Assembly: GCF_023516595.1 (NCBI RefSeq)
Contig: NZ_JAMGBG010000060.1
Span: 1 to 43,441 of the forward strand
Length of the DNA stretch: 43,441 nt
Origin: Streptomyces neyagawaensis
Lineage (GTDB): Bacteria > Actinomycetota > Actinomycetes > Streptomycetales > Streptomycetaceae
Direction: 5' to 3'
The translations under genes and the position numbers were made by a program. The notes under the pieces were generated by a model that was not told the origin of the DNA, ran no database searches, and saw only the letters and a list, made by a program, of their open reading frames with translations. This document shows, one piece after another, positions 23,858 to 31,703 of this stretch. The number at the start of each line of letters is the position of its first letter. The stretch's first letter is position 1.

Positions 23858-24969
23858 GAGGAGTCTCCTCCCAGGAGTGCGGCCGTGATCTCGTCGGCCG
23901 GGTCGAGGTTCAGTTCCCCGTCGCGCACCAGGTGCCCGAGCAGCGCGACGAGGTTGCGGGCGTACGCTGTGGAGGCGGCGGTCGCCATGGCGGAGGGCAG
24001 ATGCCCGGCGCCGATGAGGGTGACTCCGCCGTCCAGGACGACTGTCTTGTCGGGTTCGGAGCCCTCGACGTTGCCGCCTAGTTCACTCGCGGCGAGGTCG
24101 ACGACGACCGAGCCGGGCTTCATCCGCTCGACCACGGCCGCGGTCACCAGCAGCGGCGGCTTGCGGCCCGGCACCTGCGCCGTGGTGATCACGATGTCCG
24201 AGCGAGCGATGTGCGTATCCAGTGCCTCCCGCTGGGCCCGCTGCTCATGCTCGGTCAACTCCCTTGCATAGCCGCCGCGTTCGGTGTCCTGTTCCCCTTC
24301 CGGCGGGCTCTCGATGTCGAGGAACCGGGCGCCCAGTGACTCCACCTCCCCTCGGGACGCGGGGCGTACGTCGTACGCCGAGACGACGGCGCCGAGGCGG
24401 CGGGCGGTGGCGATCGCCTGCAGTCCTGCCACTCCGGCACCGAGGATCAGGACTTGGGCGGGACGCATGGTGCCCGCGGCGGTGGTCAGCATCGGGAAGA
24501 AGCGGTCGTACGAGTCGGCCGCCACCAGGGCCGCCTTGTAACCGGCGACACTGGCCTGGGAGGTCAGCGCGTCCATGGACTGGGCGCGGCTGAGGGTTCG
24601 GGGCAGCAGATCGAGGCTCACCGTGCGTACGCCGCGCCCGGTCAGATCCTCGACCAGGGCGGGGTGCCGCAGCGGCTGGAGCAGACCGATCAGGGTCTGC
24701 CCGGCGCGCAGCGCCCCTGCGGCCTCCGGGTCGGGCGGGCCGACGCACAGGACGGCGTCCGCGCGTGCGTACAGCTCGTCCGGGGTGACGACGGTCGCGC
24801 CGGCGTCGGCGTATTCGGAGTCGGTGAACCAGGCGCCGGATCCGGCTCCGGTCTCGATCAGGACGTCGAGGCCGGTTCGGCGCAGGAGGGTGACGGACTC
24901 GGGGACGAGGGCGACACGGCGTTCGCCGGGTGCCCGCTCCCGTACGGCACCTACGGTGACGGTTCCCAT
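23854..24969 (-). CDS. pntAa: NAD(P) transhydrogenase subunit alpha, NAD-binding part
   Basis: A 371-residue soluble domain I, related to alanine dehydrogenase. The N-terminal motif GERRVALVPESVTLLRR, the RPAQVLILGAGVAGLQAIAT dinucleotide fold, the acidic residue in VSAYDVRPASRGEVES, and VVVDLAASELGGNVE are all present. It binds NAD(H) and hands hydride to PntB. ATG 24969 has a GGGAGAGG ribosome site. ADH ends 58 nt upstream on the same strand, with a possible weak hairpin between (GGCCCGG at 24990-24996 with CCGGGCC at 25012-25018), so pnt expression may be partly separate from adh. Confidence 0.94.
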   Translation of the reverse strand: MGTVTVGAVRERAPGERRVALVPESVTLLRRTGLDVLIETGAGSGAWFTDSEYADAGATVVTPDELYARADAVLCVGPPDPEAAGALRAGQTLIGLLQPLRHPALVEDLTGRGVRTVSLDLLPRTLSRAQSMDALTSQASVAGYKAALVAADSYDRFFPMLTTAAGTMRPAQVLILGAGVAGLQAIATARRLGAVVSAYDVRPASRGEVESLGARFLDIESPPEGEQDTERGGYARELTEHEQRAQREALDTHIARSDIVITTAQVPGRKPPLLVTAAVVERMKPGSVVVDLAASELGGNVEGSEPDKTVVLDGGVTLIGAGHLPSAMATAASTAYARNLVALLGHLVRDGELNLDPADEITAALLGGDSS

Positions 24970-25027
24970 GATGTGTTGCCTCTCCCTGTGGCCCGGTCGA
25001 TCCGGTGGATGCCGGGCCGCAGAACTC

Positions 25028-26041
25028 TCAGAACTCGAAGACGAGCCGGGCTTCGGCCCGTCCGCCGAGGACCTCGTCGAAGGACTCGTTGACCTGCTCC
25101 AGGCGCCGCTGCTCGGCGATCACCTGGGTGCGTCCGGCCGCGTGCAGCGCGAACACCTCGGCCAGGTCCTGACGTGTGCCGACGATGGAGCCGATGACGG
25201 AGATCCCGCCGAGCACGGTCTCGAAGATCGGCACGTTGATCGACGCATTGTCGGCGGGCAGTCCGACCATCACCAGACGCCCGCCACGGTTCAGTGATCG
25301 GTAGGCCTGCTCGAAGGCCTTGGCGCTCGCGGCCAACACCACGGCCACGTCCGCGCCGCCGGCCTTCTTGATCTCCTCGACCGGGTCGTGCGTGCGGGCG
25401 TTGACGATCTGGTCCGCGCCCAGCTTGTGGGCGAGGCCCAGCTTGTCCGGTTCGAGATCGACAGCGGTGACGAAGCCGCCGACGAGTCGCGCGTACTGCA
25501 CCGCCAGGTGGCCGAGGCCACCGATGCCGAAGACGGCGACCCGTTCGGCCGGAACTACGTTCGCGACCTTGATGGCCTTGTACGTGGTGACGCCGGCGCA
25601 GGTCAGCGGTGCCGCGTCGAAGGACGACACGCCGTCGGGGACCTGGACGACCGCGCCCGCGTCTGCGACGGCGTACTCGGCGTAGCAACCGTCCACGGAG
25701 TAGCCGGAGTTGACCTGGCTCTGGCAGAGGGTCTCCCAGCCGGAGAGGCAGTAGCGGCAGGTGCCGCAGGACGAGCCGAGCCACGGAATGGCGACCCGCT
25801 GGCCGATCAGGTCCTCGGAGACGCCGGCGCCGACGGCCTGGACGGGGCCGATGCCCTCGTGGCCGGGGATGAACGGCGGCTGCGGCTTGACGGGCCAGTC
25901 GCCGTGGGCGGCGTGGATGTCGGTGTGGCAGAGGCCGGAGGCCTCCATGCGGACGAGCACCTGGCCGGGGCCCGGCTCGGGGACGGGCAGGTCCTGGATC
26001 TCCAGGGGCTTGCCGAAGTCGGTGACGACTGCTGCCTTCAT
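25028..26041 (-). CDS. Zinc-dependent alcohol dehydrogenase (AdhA/AdhP-like)
   Basis: A 337-residue MDR-family enzyme interconverting ethanol-type alcohols and aldehydes with NAD(H). Catalytic zinc ligands are in ASGLCHTDIHAAHGDW and PGHEGIG, the structural zinc cluster in GSSCGTCRYCLSGWETLC, and the cofactor loop is GIGGLGHLAVQYARL with an acidic residue in VTAVDLEPDK, favouring NAD. ATG 26041 has GAGGAG upstream. The frame remains open upstream into DUF779 with no stop, so a fused protein could also be made. The gene sits between aldehyde dehydrogenase and pnt, consistent with ethanol/acetaldehyde redox balance. A truncated paralogue lies at 18002. Confidence 0.93.
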   Translation of the reverse strand: MKAAVVTDFGKPLEIQDLPVPEPGPGQVLVRMEASGLCHTDIHAAHGDWPVKPQPPFIPGHEGIGPVQAVGAGVSEDLIGQRVAIPWLGSSCGTCRYCLSGWETLCQSQVNSGYSVDGCYAEYAVADAGAVVQVPDGVSSFDAAPLTCAGVTTYKAIKVANVVPAERVAVFGIGGLGHLAVQYARLVGGFVTAVDLEPDKLGLAHKLGADQIVNARTHDPVEEIKKAGGADVAVVLAASAKAFEQAYRSLNRGGRLVMVGLPADNASINVPIFETVLGGISVIGSIVGTRQDLAEVFALHAAGRTQVIAEQRRLEQVNESFDEVLGGRAEARLVFEF

Positions 26042-26437
26042 GATCAGCTCCTCGGATGGCGGGTGTGTTCGGGCCCGTGTCTCGTCCGGGTCCTGTATGT
26101 GGGTGACGAAGCGCAGCCCGTCGCCTGCTGCGAGGGAGAAGCCGCCCGGTGTTCCCTCCTCGACGTCCAGGACGAGGCGCGGGCGGCCGAGCGCCTGGTA
26201 CAGGTCGGCGTCGATGTGGAAGGTGCAGCCGTCCAGGACGCCGAGCAGCATGTCGCCCTCGCCGAGGGCGAATTCGCCGCCGGGGAAGCACATCGGATCG
26301 CTGCCGTCGCAGCAGCCGCCGGACTGGACGAACATCACCGGCCGGCCATGGGCGGCGCGCAGGGCCGCGATGGCCTTGTGCGCCGCCCGGGTGGCGGTGA
26401 CGCGCCCGGCGTTGCCGTTGTGAAGCGTCGCGGGCAT
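26042..26437 (-). CDS. DUF779 protein lacking its own stop, in frame with ADH
   Basis: ATG 26437 (GAGGTG upstream) opens a DUF779 domain: HKAIAALRAAHGRPVMFVQS, GGCCDGSDPMCFPGGEF and YQALGRPRLVLDVEEGTPGG, about 125 residues long as is usual. DUF779 genes are regular neighbours of acetaldehyde dehydrogenase genes; the Cys-rich GGCCDGSDPMC suggests metal binding or a redox role. After THIQDPDE the frame continues through RARTHPPSEELI straight into the ADH Met at 26041. DUF779 therefore has no stop of its own, and the longest product would be a 469-residue DUF779-ADH fusion. The intact ribosome site before the ADH ATG allows ADH to be made alone as well. Confidence 0.82.
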
Positions 26438-26459
26438 GTCGGTGCACCTCTTCGGATCC

Positions 26460-26493
26460 GCAGGGACTGGTGCGGGAACTGCAGGGACTGGTG
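26460..26493. repeat. Short direct repeat between ALDH and DUF779
   Basis: A 13-nt sequence, GCAGGGACTGGTG, occurs at 26460-26472 and again at 26481-26493, 21 nt apart, in the 71-nt gap between the aldehyde dehydrogenase stop and the DUF779 start. Two-turn spacing allows a paired protein site, but slippage is as likely. Confidence 0.6.
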
Positions 26494-26508
26494 GACCCGG
26501 CGGTCCGC

Positions 26509-28029
26509 TCAGAACAGCCCGAGCGGCTTGGTGCCGTAGCTGACCAGGAGGTTCTTGGTCTGGCTGTAGTGCTCGAGCATCATCTTGTGCGTCTCGCGTC
26601 CGATGCCGGAGACCTTGTAGCCACCGAACGCGGCACCCGCGGGGTACTGGTGGTAGCAGTTCGTCCAGACGCGGCCCGCCTTGATGGCGCGGCCCATCCG
26701 GTAGGTGCGTCCGGTGTCGCGGCTCCACACGCCGGCCCCGAGGCCGTACAGCGTGTCGTTGGCGATCTCGAGCGCCTCGGCCTCGTCCTTGAAGGTGGTG
26801 ACCGCGAGGACCGGACCGAAGATCTCCTCCTGGAAGACCCGCATCCTGTTGTGGCCCTTCAGGACGGTCGGCTCGTAGAAGAAGCCGTCCGCGAAGTCCC
26901 CTCCGATGGCGGGACGGTGGCCGCCCACGAGCAGTTCGGCGCCTTCCTTCACGCCGATCTCGACGTAGGAGCCGATCTTCTCGACCTGCTGCCGGGAGAC
27001 CTGGGGGCCGATCATGGTGGCCGGGTCGAGGGGGTTGCCCTGCTTGATGGCGCGGATGCGCTCCAGGCAGCGACCCATGAACTCCTCGTAGATGTCCTCC
27101 TGGATGAGGGCACGGGAGGGGCAGGTGCAGACCTCGCCCTTGTTGAACGCGTACAGCACGAGTCCCTCGACGGCCTTGTCCAGGAAGTCGTCGTCCTCGG
27201 TGGCCACGTCGTTGAAGAAGATGTTCGGCGACTTGCCGCCCAGCTCCAGGGTGACCGGGATGATGTTCTCGGACGCGTACTGCATGATCAGCCGGCCGGT
27301 GGTGGTCTCTCCGGTGAAGGCGACCTTGGCGATGCGCTTGTTGGTGGCCAGCGCCTTGCCGATGGCGGCGCCCGGGCCGTTCACGACGTTGACGACACCG
27401 GCGGGGAGGATGTCGCCGATGACCTCCATCAGCTTCAGGATCGACCACGGGGTCGGCGAGGCCGGCTTGAGGACCGAGGCGTTGCCCGCGGCGAGCGCCG
27501 GGGCCAGCTTCCACGCGGCCATCAGCAGCGGGAAGTTGAACGGAATGATCTGCCCGACCACGCCCAGCGGCTCGTGGAAGTGGTAGGCGATCAGGTCCTT
27601 GTCGATCTCGGTGATCGAGCTCTCCTCGGCGCGTATCGCGGCCGCGAAGTAGCGGAAGTGGTCCGCCGCGAGCGGGATGTCGGCGGCAAGGGTCTCACGG
27701 ACGGGCTTGCCGTTGTCCCAGCTCTCGGCGACGGCGAGTTCCTCGCGGTGGGCGTCGATGGCGTCGGCCACCTTGTTCAGCACCGCGGCCCGCTGAGCGG
27801 TGGACGCCTCGCCCCACTTGTCCTTCGCCGCGTGCGCGGCGTCCAGGGCGAGTTCGATGTCCTGGGGGCCCGACTTGGGGACCTCGCAGAACGGCCTGGC
27901 GGTGGCGGGGCTCAGGTTGGGTGAGTACTCACCAGTGGTGGGTGCCTGCCACTTGCCGCCTATGAAGTTCTCGTAGCGGGGCGAGACGTCGACGGGGCTG
28001 CCCTTCGCACCCGGAGGCTCGTACGTCAT
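26509..28029 (-). CDS. Acetaldehyde dehydrogenase (ExaC/AldA type)
   Basis: A 506-residue NAD-dependent aldehyde dehydrogenase. The general-base Glu is in VTLELGGKSPNIFF, the catalytic Cys in NKGEVCTCPSRAL, and the cofactor region in VGQIIPFNFPLLMAAWKLAP with the adenine-pocket Lys in SVLKPASPTP. The length and motifs match ExaC/AcoD-type acetaldehyde dehydrogenases, which normally sit beside DUF779 and a GAF-type regulator, as here. ATG 28029 has AAAGGTG upstream; the GTG at 28038 overlaps it. It would oxidise acetaldehyde to acetate, or detoxify it, in concert with the ADH. Confidence 0.94.
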   Translation of the reverse strand: MTYEPPGAKGSPVDVSPRYENFIGGKWQAPTTGEYSPNLSPATARPFCEVPKSGPQDIELALDAAHAAKDKWGEASTAQRAAVLNKVADAIDAHREELAVAESWDNGKPVRETLAADIPLAADHFRYFAAAIRAEESSITEIDKDLIAYHFHEPLGVVGQIIPFNFPLLMAAWKLAPALAAGNASVLKPASPTPWSILKLMEVIGDILPAGVVNVVNGPGAAIGKALATNKRIAKVAFTGETTTGRLIMQYASENIIPVTLELGGKSPNIFFNDVATEDDDFLDKAVEGLVLYAFNKGEVCTCPSRALIQEDIYEEFMGRCLERIRAIKQGNPLDPATMIGPQVSRQQVEKIGSYVEIGVKEGAELLVGGHRPAIGGDFADGFFYEPTVLKGHNRMRVFQEEIFGPVLAVTTFKDEAEALEIANDTLYGLGAGVWSRDTGRTYRMGRAIKAGRVWTNCYHQYPAGAAFGGYKVSGIGRETHKMMLEHYSQTKNLLVSYGTKPLGLF

Positions 28030-28070
28030 GATCGTCACCTTTCGCGAGGGTTGTGGTGATGCTCAGCACG

Positions 28071-29453
28071 CTAGGAGCGGGAACGCTGCAACACCGCTGC
28101 ATGTCGTCCGGCCTGCGGCTGGAGAGCTGATGCGGCATCCAGACCGCGGGCCCGTGCTGCCGCGGCAGCACGCTGCGCCGAGCCGCCCGGCAGTCTGTGG
28201 GCGAGCGTGAGCCACGCGAGCGAGTCCTCGGCGCCCCAGGCCGCGTCCACCCAGCGGCGCAGCAGCCCGGCATCGCCACTGCCGAGGACTGCACCGCGCA
28301 ACTGCTGCTCCAGGGCCCGCCGGTGCTCGACGATGGCCGGCGCCTCGGAGCGCGGCAGCAGCGGGCCGCGGTAGCGGGCCAGCGCCTCGTCCACCCGCCC
28401 CTCGGCGAGCAGCGCCGAGACCTCCCCGAAGTCGGTGCGCACCGGGCAGAGGAGCGCGTACGGTCGCGAGCCGAGCAGGGCCGGGCCGAGCACCGCGCGC
28501 AGCCGGGTCATCTCTGCCCGCAGGGTCGAAGGGGGCACCTCCCGCTCCGACAGGTCCACAGCCAGCCGGTCGCCGTGCACGCCCCGGCCCTCCAGGGCGA
28601 GCGCCACCACGATCTCGCTGTGGCGCGGGCTCAGCCGGTGGACGCGCCCGGCGTTCTCCAGCAGGGCACAGTCCCGGCCCAGTGCGGCCAGGCCTGCACC
28701 CGCCCCACATCCGGCGGAGGGCGCGTGCGGCACCCACCCGTCCGGGCCGAGCGGAGTCGGCGGTACTGGCAGTGCACGGGCGAGCTCCGCCTCGGCCAGC
28801 AGCGCGGCTCCGCGCACCGCGGCGAGGGCGGGTGGCGTGGCGATGGTGGCGCCCCCGGAAAGGTCGACCACACCGAGCAGGCGCCCGGTGCCGGGGTCGC
28901 GCACGGGGGCAGCGGCGCACGACCAGTCATGCACGGCAGAGTTGTAGTGCTCGCCGGCCACGATCTGGACGGGCTGTCCGACCTCCAGCGCCGTGCCCGG
29001 GGCGTTGGTCCCGGCCTGCGCCTCGGACCACATGGCCCCCGCCACGAAGTGCATTCGCTCGGCGCGCCGCAAGGCCGCGGAATCCCCCTCCACCCACAGC
29101 AGGGTCCCGTCGGCGTCACCGACCGCGAAGAGGTGCCCGTCATCGGCGGCACCGGTTCCCAACAGCTCCCGCAACAGGGGCAGTACGGCGGCAAGCGGAT
29201 GGCCCCGCCGGTACGCGGCCAGCTCCGCGGAGGTCCTGAACAGGGGCGGCAGACGACTGCCGTCGGGCCGTACGCCGCACACCGCGCAGCGACTCCACGA
29301 GTCGGCCACCAGACGCCGCACTCCTGACGGTGACGGCGTGCCGAACGAGGTCACGAACTGCTCGCGCACCGTGCGCAGCGCGGACGCAGAGGCCGATGTG
29401 GAGGTGGAAGTGGGGCTGGAGGCGGATGTCGAGGCAGCGGTGGAAGCGTCCAT
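28071..29453 (-). CDS. GAF-domain transcriptional regulator of the aldehyde operon
   Basis: A 460-residue protein. The low-complexity Ser/Thr/Ala start (STAASTSASS) is followed by an AcoR-like sensory region (VRRLVADSWSRCAVCGVRPD, FVAGAMWSEAQAGTNAPGTA, VHDWSCAAAPVRDPGTGRLL). The C-terminal half has a short winged-helix-like segment (HRLSPRHSEIVVALALEGRG) and a helical tail, without a sigma-54 AAA domain. Such GAF/HTH proteins stand immediately upstream of exaC-type aldehyde dehydrogenase genes in actinobacteria and are taken to control them; the role here is by context. ATG 29453 follows GAGGGAGA. It lies 41 nt from the ALDH start on the same strand. An inverted repeat (29479) and two DevR-like boxes (29524-29560) lie upstream. 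Confidence 0.82.
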   Translation of the reverse strand: MDASTAASTSASSPTSTSTSASASALRTVREQFVTSFGTPSPSGVRRLVADSWSRCAVCGVRPDGSRLPPLFRTSAELAAYRRGHPLAAVLPLLRELLGTGAADDGHLFAVGDADGTLLWVEGDSAALRRAERMHFVAGAMWSEAQAGTNAPGTALEVGQPVQIVAGEHYNSAVHDWSCAAAPVRDPGTGRLLGVVDLSGGATIATPPALAAVRGAALLAEAELARALPVPPTPLGPDGWVPHAPSAGCGAGAGLAALGRDCALLENAGRVHRLSPRHSEIVVALALEGRGVHGDRLAVDLSEREVPPSTLRAEMTRLRAVLGPALLGSRPYALLCPVRTDFGEVSALLAEGRVDEALARYRGPLLPRSEAPAIVEHRRALEQQLRGAVLGSGDAGLLRRWVDAAWGAEDSLAWLTLAHRLPGGSAQRAAAAARARGLDAASALQPQAGRHAAVLQRSRS

Positions 29454-29478
29454 GGCGTCTCCCTCGTGCCATGCTTCC

Positions 29479-29496
29479 GGTTGGGTCACACCAACC
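29479..29496. promoter_or_regulatory. Inverted repeat upstream of the GAF regulator
   Basis: GGTTGG-GTCACA-CCAACC is a perfect 6-bp inverted repeat with a 6-nt spacer, ending 26 nt before the regulator's start codon. It is a plausible operator, possibly autoregulatory. Confidence 0.4.
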
Positions 29497-29523
29497 TCAC
29501 CGGCACTCGGTGGCGCGTTGTAG

Positions 29524-29560
29524 AGGCCGAATGACCTCCTTCTCAGGGGCCGTTCGGCCT
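29524..29560. promoter_or_regulatory. Paired DevR-like boxes upstream of the GAF regulator / ALDH operon
   Basis: GGGCC-GTTC-GGCCT at 29547-29560 matches 9 of 10 positions and shares the GTTC spacer of other strong sites. AGGCC-GAAT-GACCT at 29524-29537 is a weaker palindrome (7 of 10). Centres are 23 nt apart, and the nearer box is 71 nt from the start codon. Confidence 0.5.
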
Positions 29561-30291
29561 GCCGCGGACCAGCGCCAAGGGTGAGCGGGCCTGAGAAGAG
29601 CCGACGGCGCGAAGGCCGTCCCGATCGGGAGGACGGGGAGCCCCTCACAGTTCTCCTGCTCCCCGTTCCGCGTCCCGGTGGCCCGCCCGGAGGAGGGACG
29701 AGCCGCGCTGTCGGGGACCCGGGGCAGCGACAGCCGGTGACGCGCGTCCGGGCCCCGCCCCTTGGCCTCAGCGGCTGGGGGGCGGGGCCCGGCCGTGCCG
29801 CAGCCCTCAGGGGTCGTACGGGGGGGGATGAAGCGCCGTATCGACGACAGCCCCGGCCGAGAAGCATGCCCCAGGTGAGATCGGGGCACGGACGGGCCTA
29901 CAAGCACTGAGAGGTCACCGCACCAACGGTTCCGGCTGACGAAGCACAGCCGCGCCCAGGCCTTGCCCGAACTCCAGCTGGCGCCGGCGCCCGGGCCACG
30001 AGGGCCGACGAGCAGATGACGCGGTAGTCGACGAACGGATTCGTCGATATGCTCGGCGAACAGCATGCGCGTCGGCGCTGATGCCGACGACCGCAGGCAC
30101 TGGGCCCTCACTCTCAGGCTCCGGCTTCGCCCTCCACGGATGGTCAGCGTCGTCGGGATGCTCGTGGCCCACAGACGCTCGGCGGTGCCGCCAGGAAGCG
30201 GCCTTGGCGGGACAAGGACGAACCGTGAGGGCCCATCGGTCCCGACCGTGGCGGGAACGGCCTCTGTCGGGCCTCCCCGCTCCGCCAGACG
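29561..30291. other. 730-nt region without a recognised gene, with a large hairpin
   Basis: At 29748-29792 a perfect 14-bp stem (CCGGGCCCCGCCCC and its complement) flanks a 17-nt loop; it could be a bidirectional terminator or the fold of a small RNA. A near-box GGGCC-CATCG-GTCCC (5-nt spacer) lies at about 30230. Minus-strand frames such as the one with MLFAEHIDESVRRLPRHLLV look partly protein-like but match nothing I recognise. Confidence 0.45.
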
Positions 30292-31215
30292 TCAGCCGAC
30301 AGTCAGATCGGGGCGGACGAGCGTGCCCGACCTGCCATGGACGACCTCGTACGCCGCGTCGAGGGCACCGATCGCGGCCAGGCCACCCGTACGTTCGACG
30401 AACCGGGCCGCGGCCTCCGTCTTGGGACCCATCGAACCGTCGGGAAACCTGCCACAGCGCAGCTCGTCGGGTGTGGCGTCGAGGAGGGGCTGCTGGTCCG
30501 GGGTGCCGTAGTCGGCGTAGACGTTCGGAACGTCCGTGAGGATGAGCAGGAAGTCCGCCTTGAGGTCCTCGGCGAGCAGGGCCGCGGTGAGGTCCTTGTC
30601 GATCACCGCGTCAACTCCGTACAGCGCGCCGGTGTCGAGGTCGGCGGTGACGGGGATGCCTCCGCCGCCGGCGCAGACGACCAGTGCTCCGCAAGCGAGC
30701 AGGTCATGGATGGTGTCAGTCTCCACGATCTCCTGGGGTGACGGGGAGGCGACGACCCGGCGCCAGCCGGTGGTGTCCTGGGCGATGTGCCAGCCGCGCT
30801 TCCGGGCGAGTGACCGGGCGGTGTCCCGGGGGTACACCTGCCCGACGAACTTGGTGGGTCGCGCGAAGGCCGGGTCGTCGGCCCGCACGAGAGTGTGGGT
30901 CACCAGCGCGGCGATCTTGCGGCCGGGCAGGGCGTTGTACATGCTGCGGGCCAGCAGCGAGCCGATCATGCCCTCGGTCTGGGCGCCGAGCAGGTCCAGC
31001 GGATAGGGGGCACTCAGCGCGCGATCGGACGCGCTCTCCATGGCGAGGAGGCCGATCTGCGGGCCGTTGCCGTGGGTGAGGACGACCTCGTGCTCGTGCG
31101 CGAGTGCGGCGACAGCCGTCGCAACCCGGTCGATGTTCGCCTGTTGCACGGCCGCGTCAGGGCGTTCGCCCCGGTGCAGCAGGGCGTTGCCGCCGAGGGC
31201 GATGACGATGCGCAT
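30292..31215 (-). CDS. arcC: Carbamate kinase
   Basis: A 307-residue amino-acid-kinase-fold enzyme that makes ATP from carbamoyl phosphate and ADP, the last step of the arginine deiminase pathway. It opens MRIVIALGGNALL, followed by VVLTHGNGPQIGLLAME, the carbamate-kinase segment RRVVASPSPQEIVE, VVCAGGGGIPV, VIDKDLTAALLAEDLKAD and the end GSMGPKTEAAARFVE. ATG 31215 follows CTGGAGGA. The length is normal and it looks intact. Its upstream partners arcA and arcB are destroyed, so it lacks a local source of carbamoyl phosphate. Confidence 0.93.
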   Translation of the reverse strand: MRIVIALGGNALLHRGERPDAAVQQANIDRVATAVAALAHEHEVVLTHGNGPQIGLLAMESASDRALSAPYPLDLLGAQTEGMIGSLLARSMYNALPGRKIAALVTHTLVRADDPAFARPTKFVGQVYPRDTARSLARKRGWHIAQDTTGWRRVVASPSPQEIVETDTIHDLLACGALVVCAGGGGIPVTADLDTGALYGVDAVIDKDLTAALLAEDLKADFLLILTDVPNVYADYGTPDQQPLLDATPDELRCGRFPDGSMGPKTEAAARFVERTGGLAAIGALDAAYEVVHGRSGTLVRPDLTVG

Positions 31216-31218
31216 GGT

Positions 31219-31549
31219 TCAGTCCTCCAGAGTGGCGACGAGCACGGCCTTGATGGTGTGCAGCCGGTTCTCCGCCTGGTCGAAGACGATGGAGGCGGGT
31301 GAGGAGAAGACCTCGTCGGTGACTTCCAGCGCGGCCGGGCCGTAGTTGTGGTGTACTTCCTCGCCGAGCCGGGTGTGGTGGTCGTGGAGGGCCGGCAGGC
31401 AGTGCATGAACTTGACGTCCGGGTTGCTGGTGGCCGCGAGTGTCTTGTCGTTGACCTGGTACGGCAGCAACAGGTCGATACGCTTCCCCCAGGTCTCGGG
31501 GGGGGCTCCCCATGGACACCCAGGAGCGGCCTCGCAGGTCTATGGTCAT
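31219..31549 (-). pseudogene. arcB: Ornithine carbamoyltransferase, internally deleted and frameshifted
   Basis: ATG 31549, with GGAGGG upstream, begins MTIDLRGRS, the normal start of catabolic OTCs, but the tenth residue is already WVSMG from about residue 245 of the family. A frameshift follows within four codons. The main frame then reads LLPYQVNDKTLAATSNPDVK, FMHCLPAL (the HCLP ornithine-site motif) and VFDQAENRLHTIKAVLVATL. About 235 codons, including the carbamoyl-phosphate motif S-x-R-T-R, are gone. The stop is 3 nt before arcC. No enzyme is possible. Confidence 0.85.
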
Positions 31550-31566
31550 GGTGGCCCTCCGTTCGG

Positions 31567-31659
31567 TCAGGCAGCCGCGTCGCGTTCGACCGGGTAGCTC
31601 ATGCAGCGCGGTCCGCCACGGCCACGGCCCGGTTCGGCGCCGGCGATGGTGACGATCTC
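31567..31659 (-). pseudogene. arcA: Arginine deiminase, C-terminal stub
   Basis: A short minus-strand frame reads EIVTIAGAEPGRGRGGPRCM followed by SYPVERD and a stop at 31567. This is the C-terminus of arginine deiminase, with the catalytic Cys in the G-G-P-R-C-M motif. Everything before it, about 370 residues, is missing; the frame joins other sequence just after the permease stop at 31704. The stub lies 18 nt before the arcB start, preserving the arcA-arcB order. Confidence 0.8.
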
Positions 31660-31703
31660 TGGAAGGTGTTCACGGCGAGCTTCCTCGGGCCGTACGGACG
31701 TGG

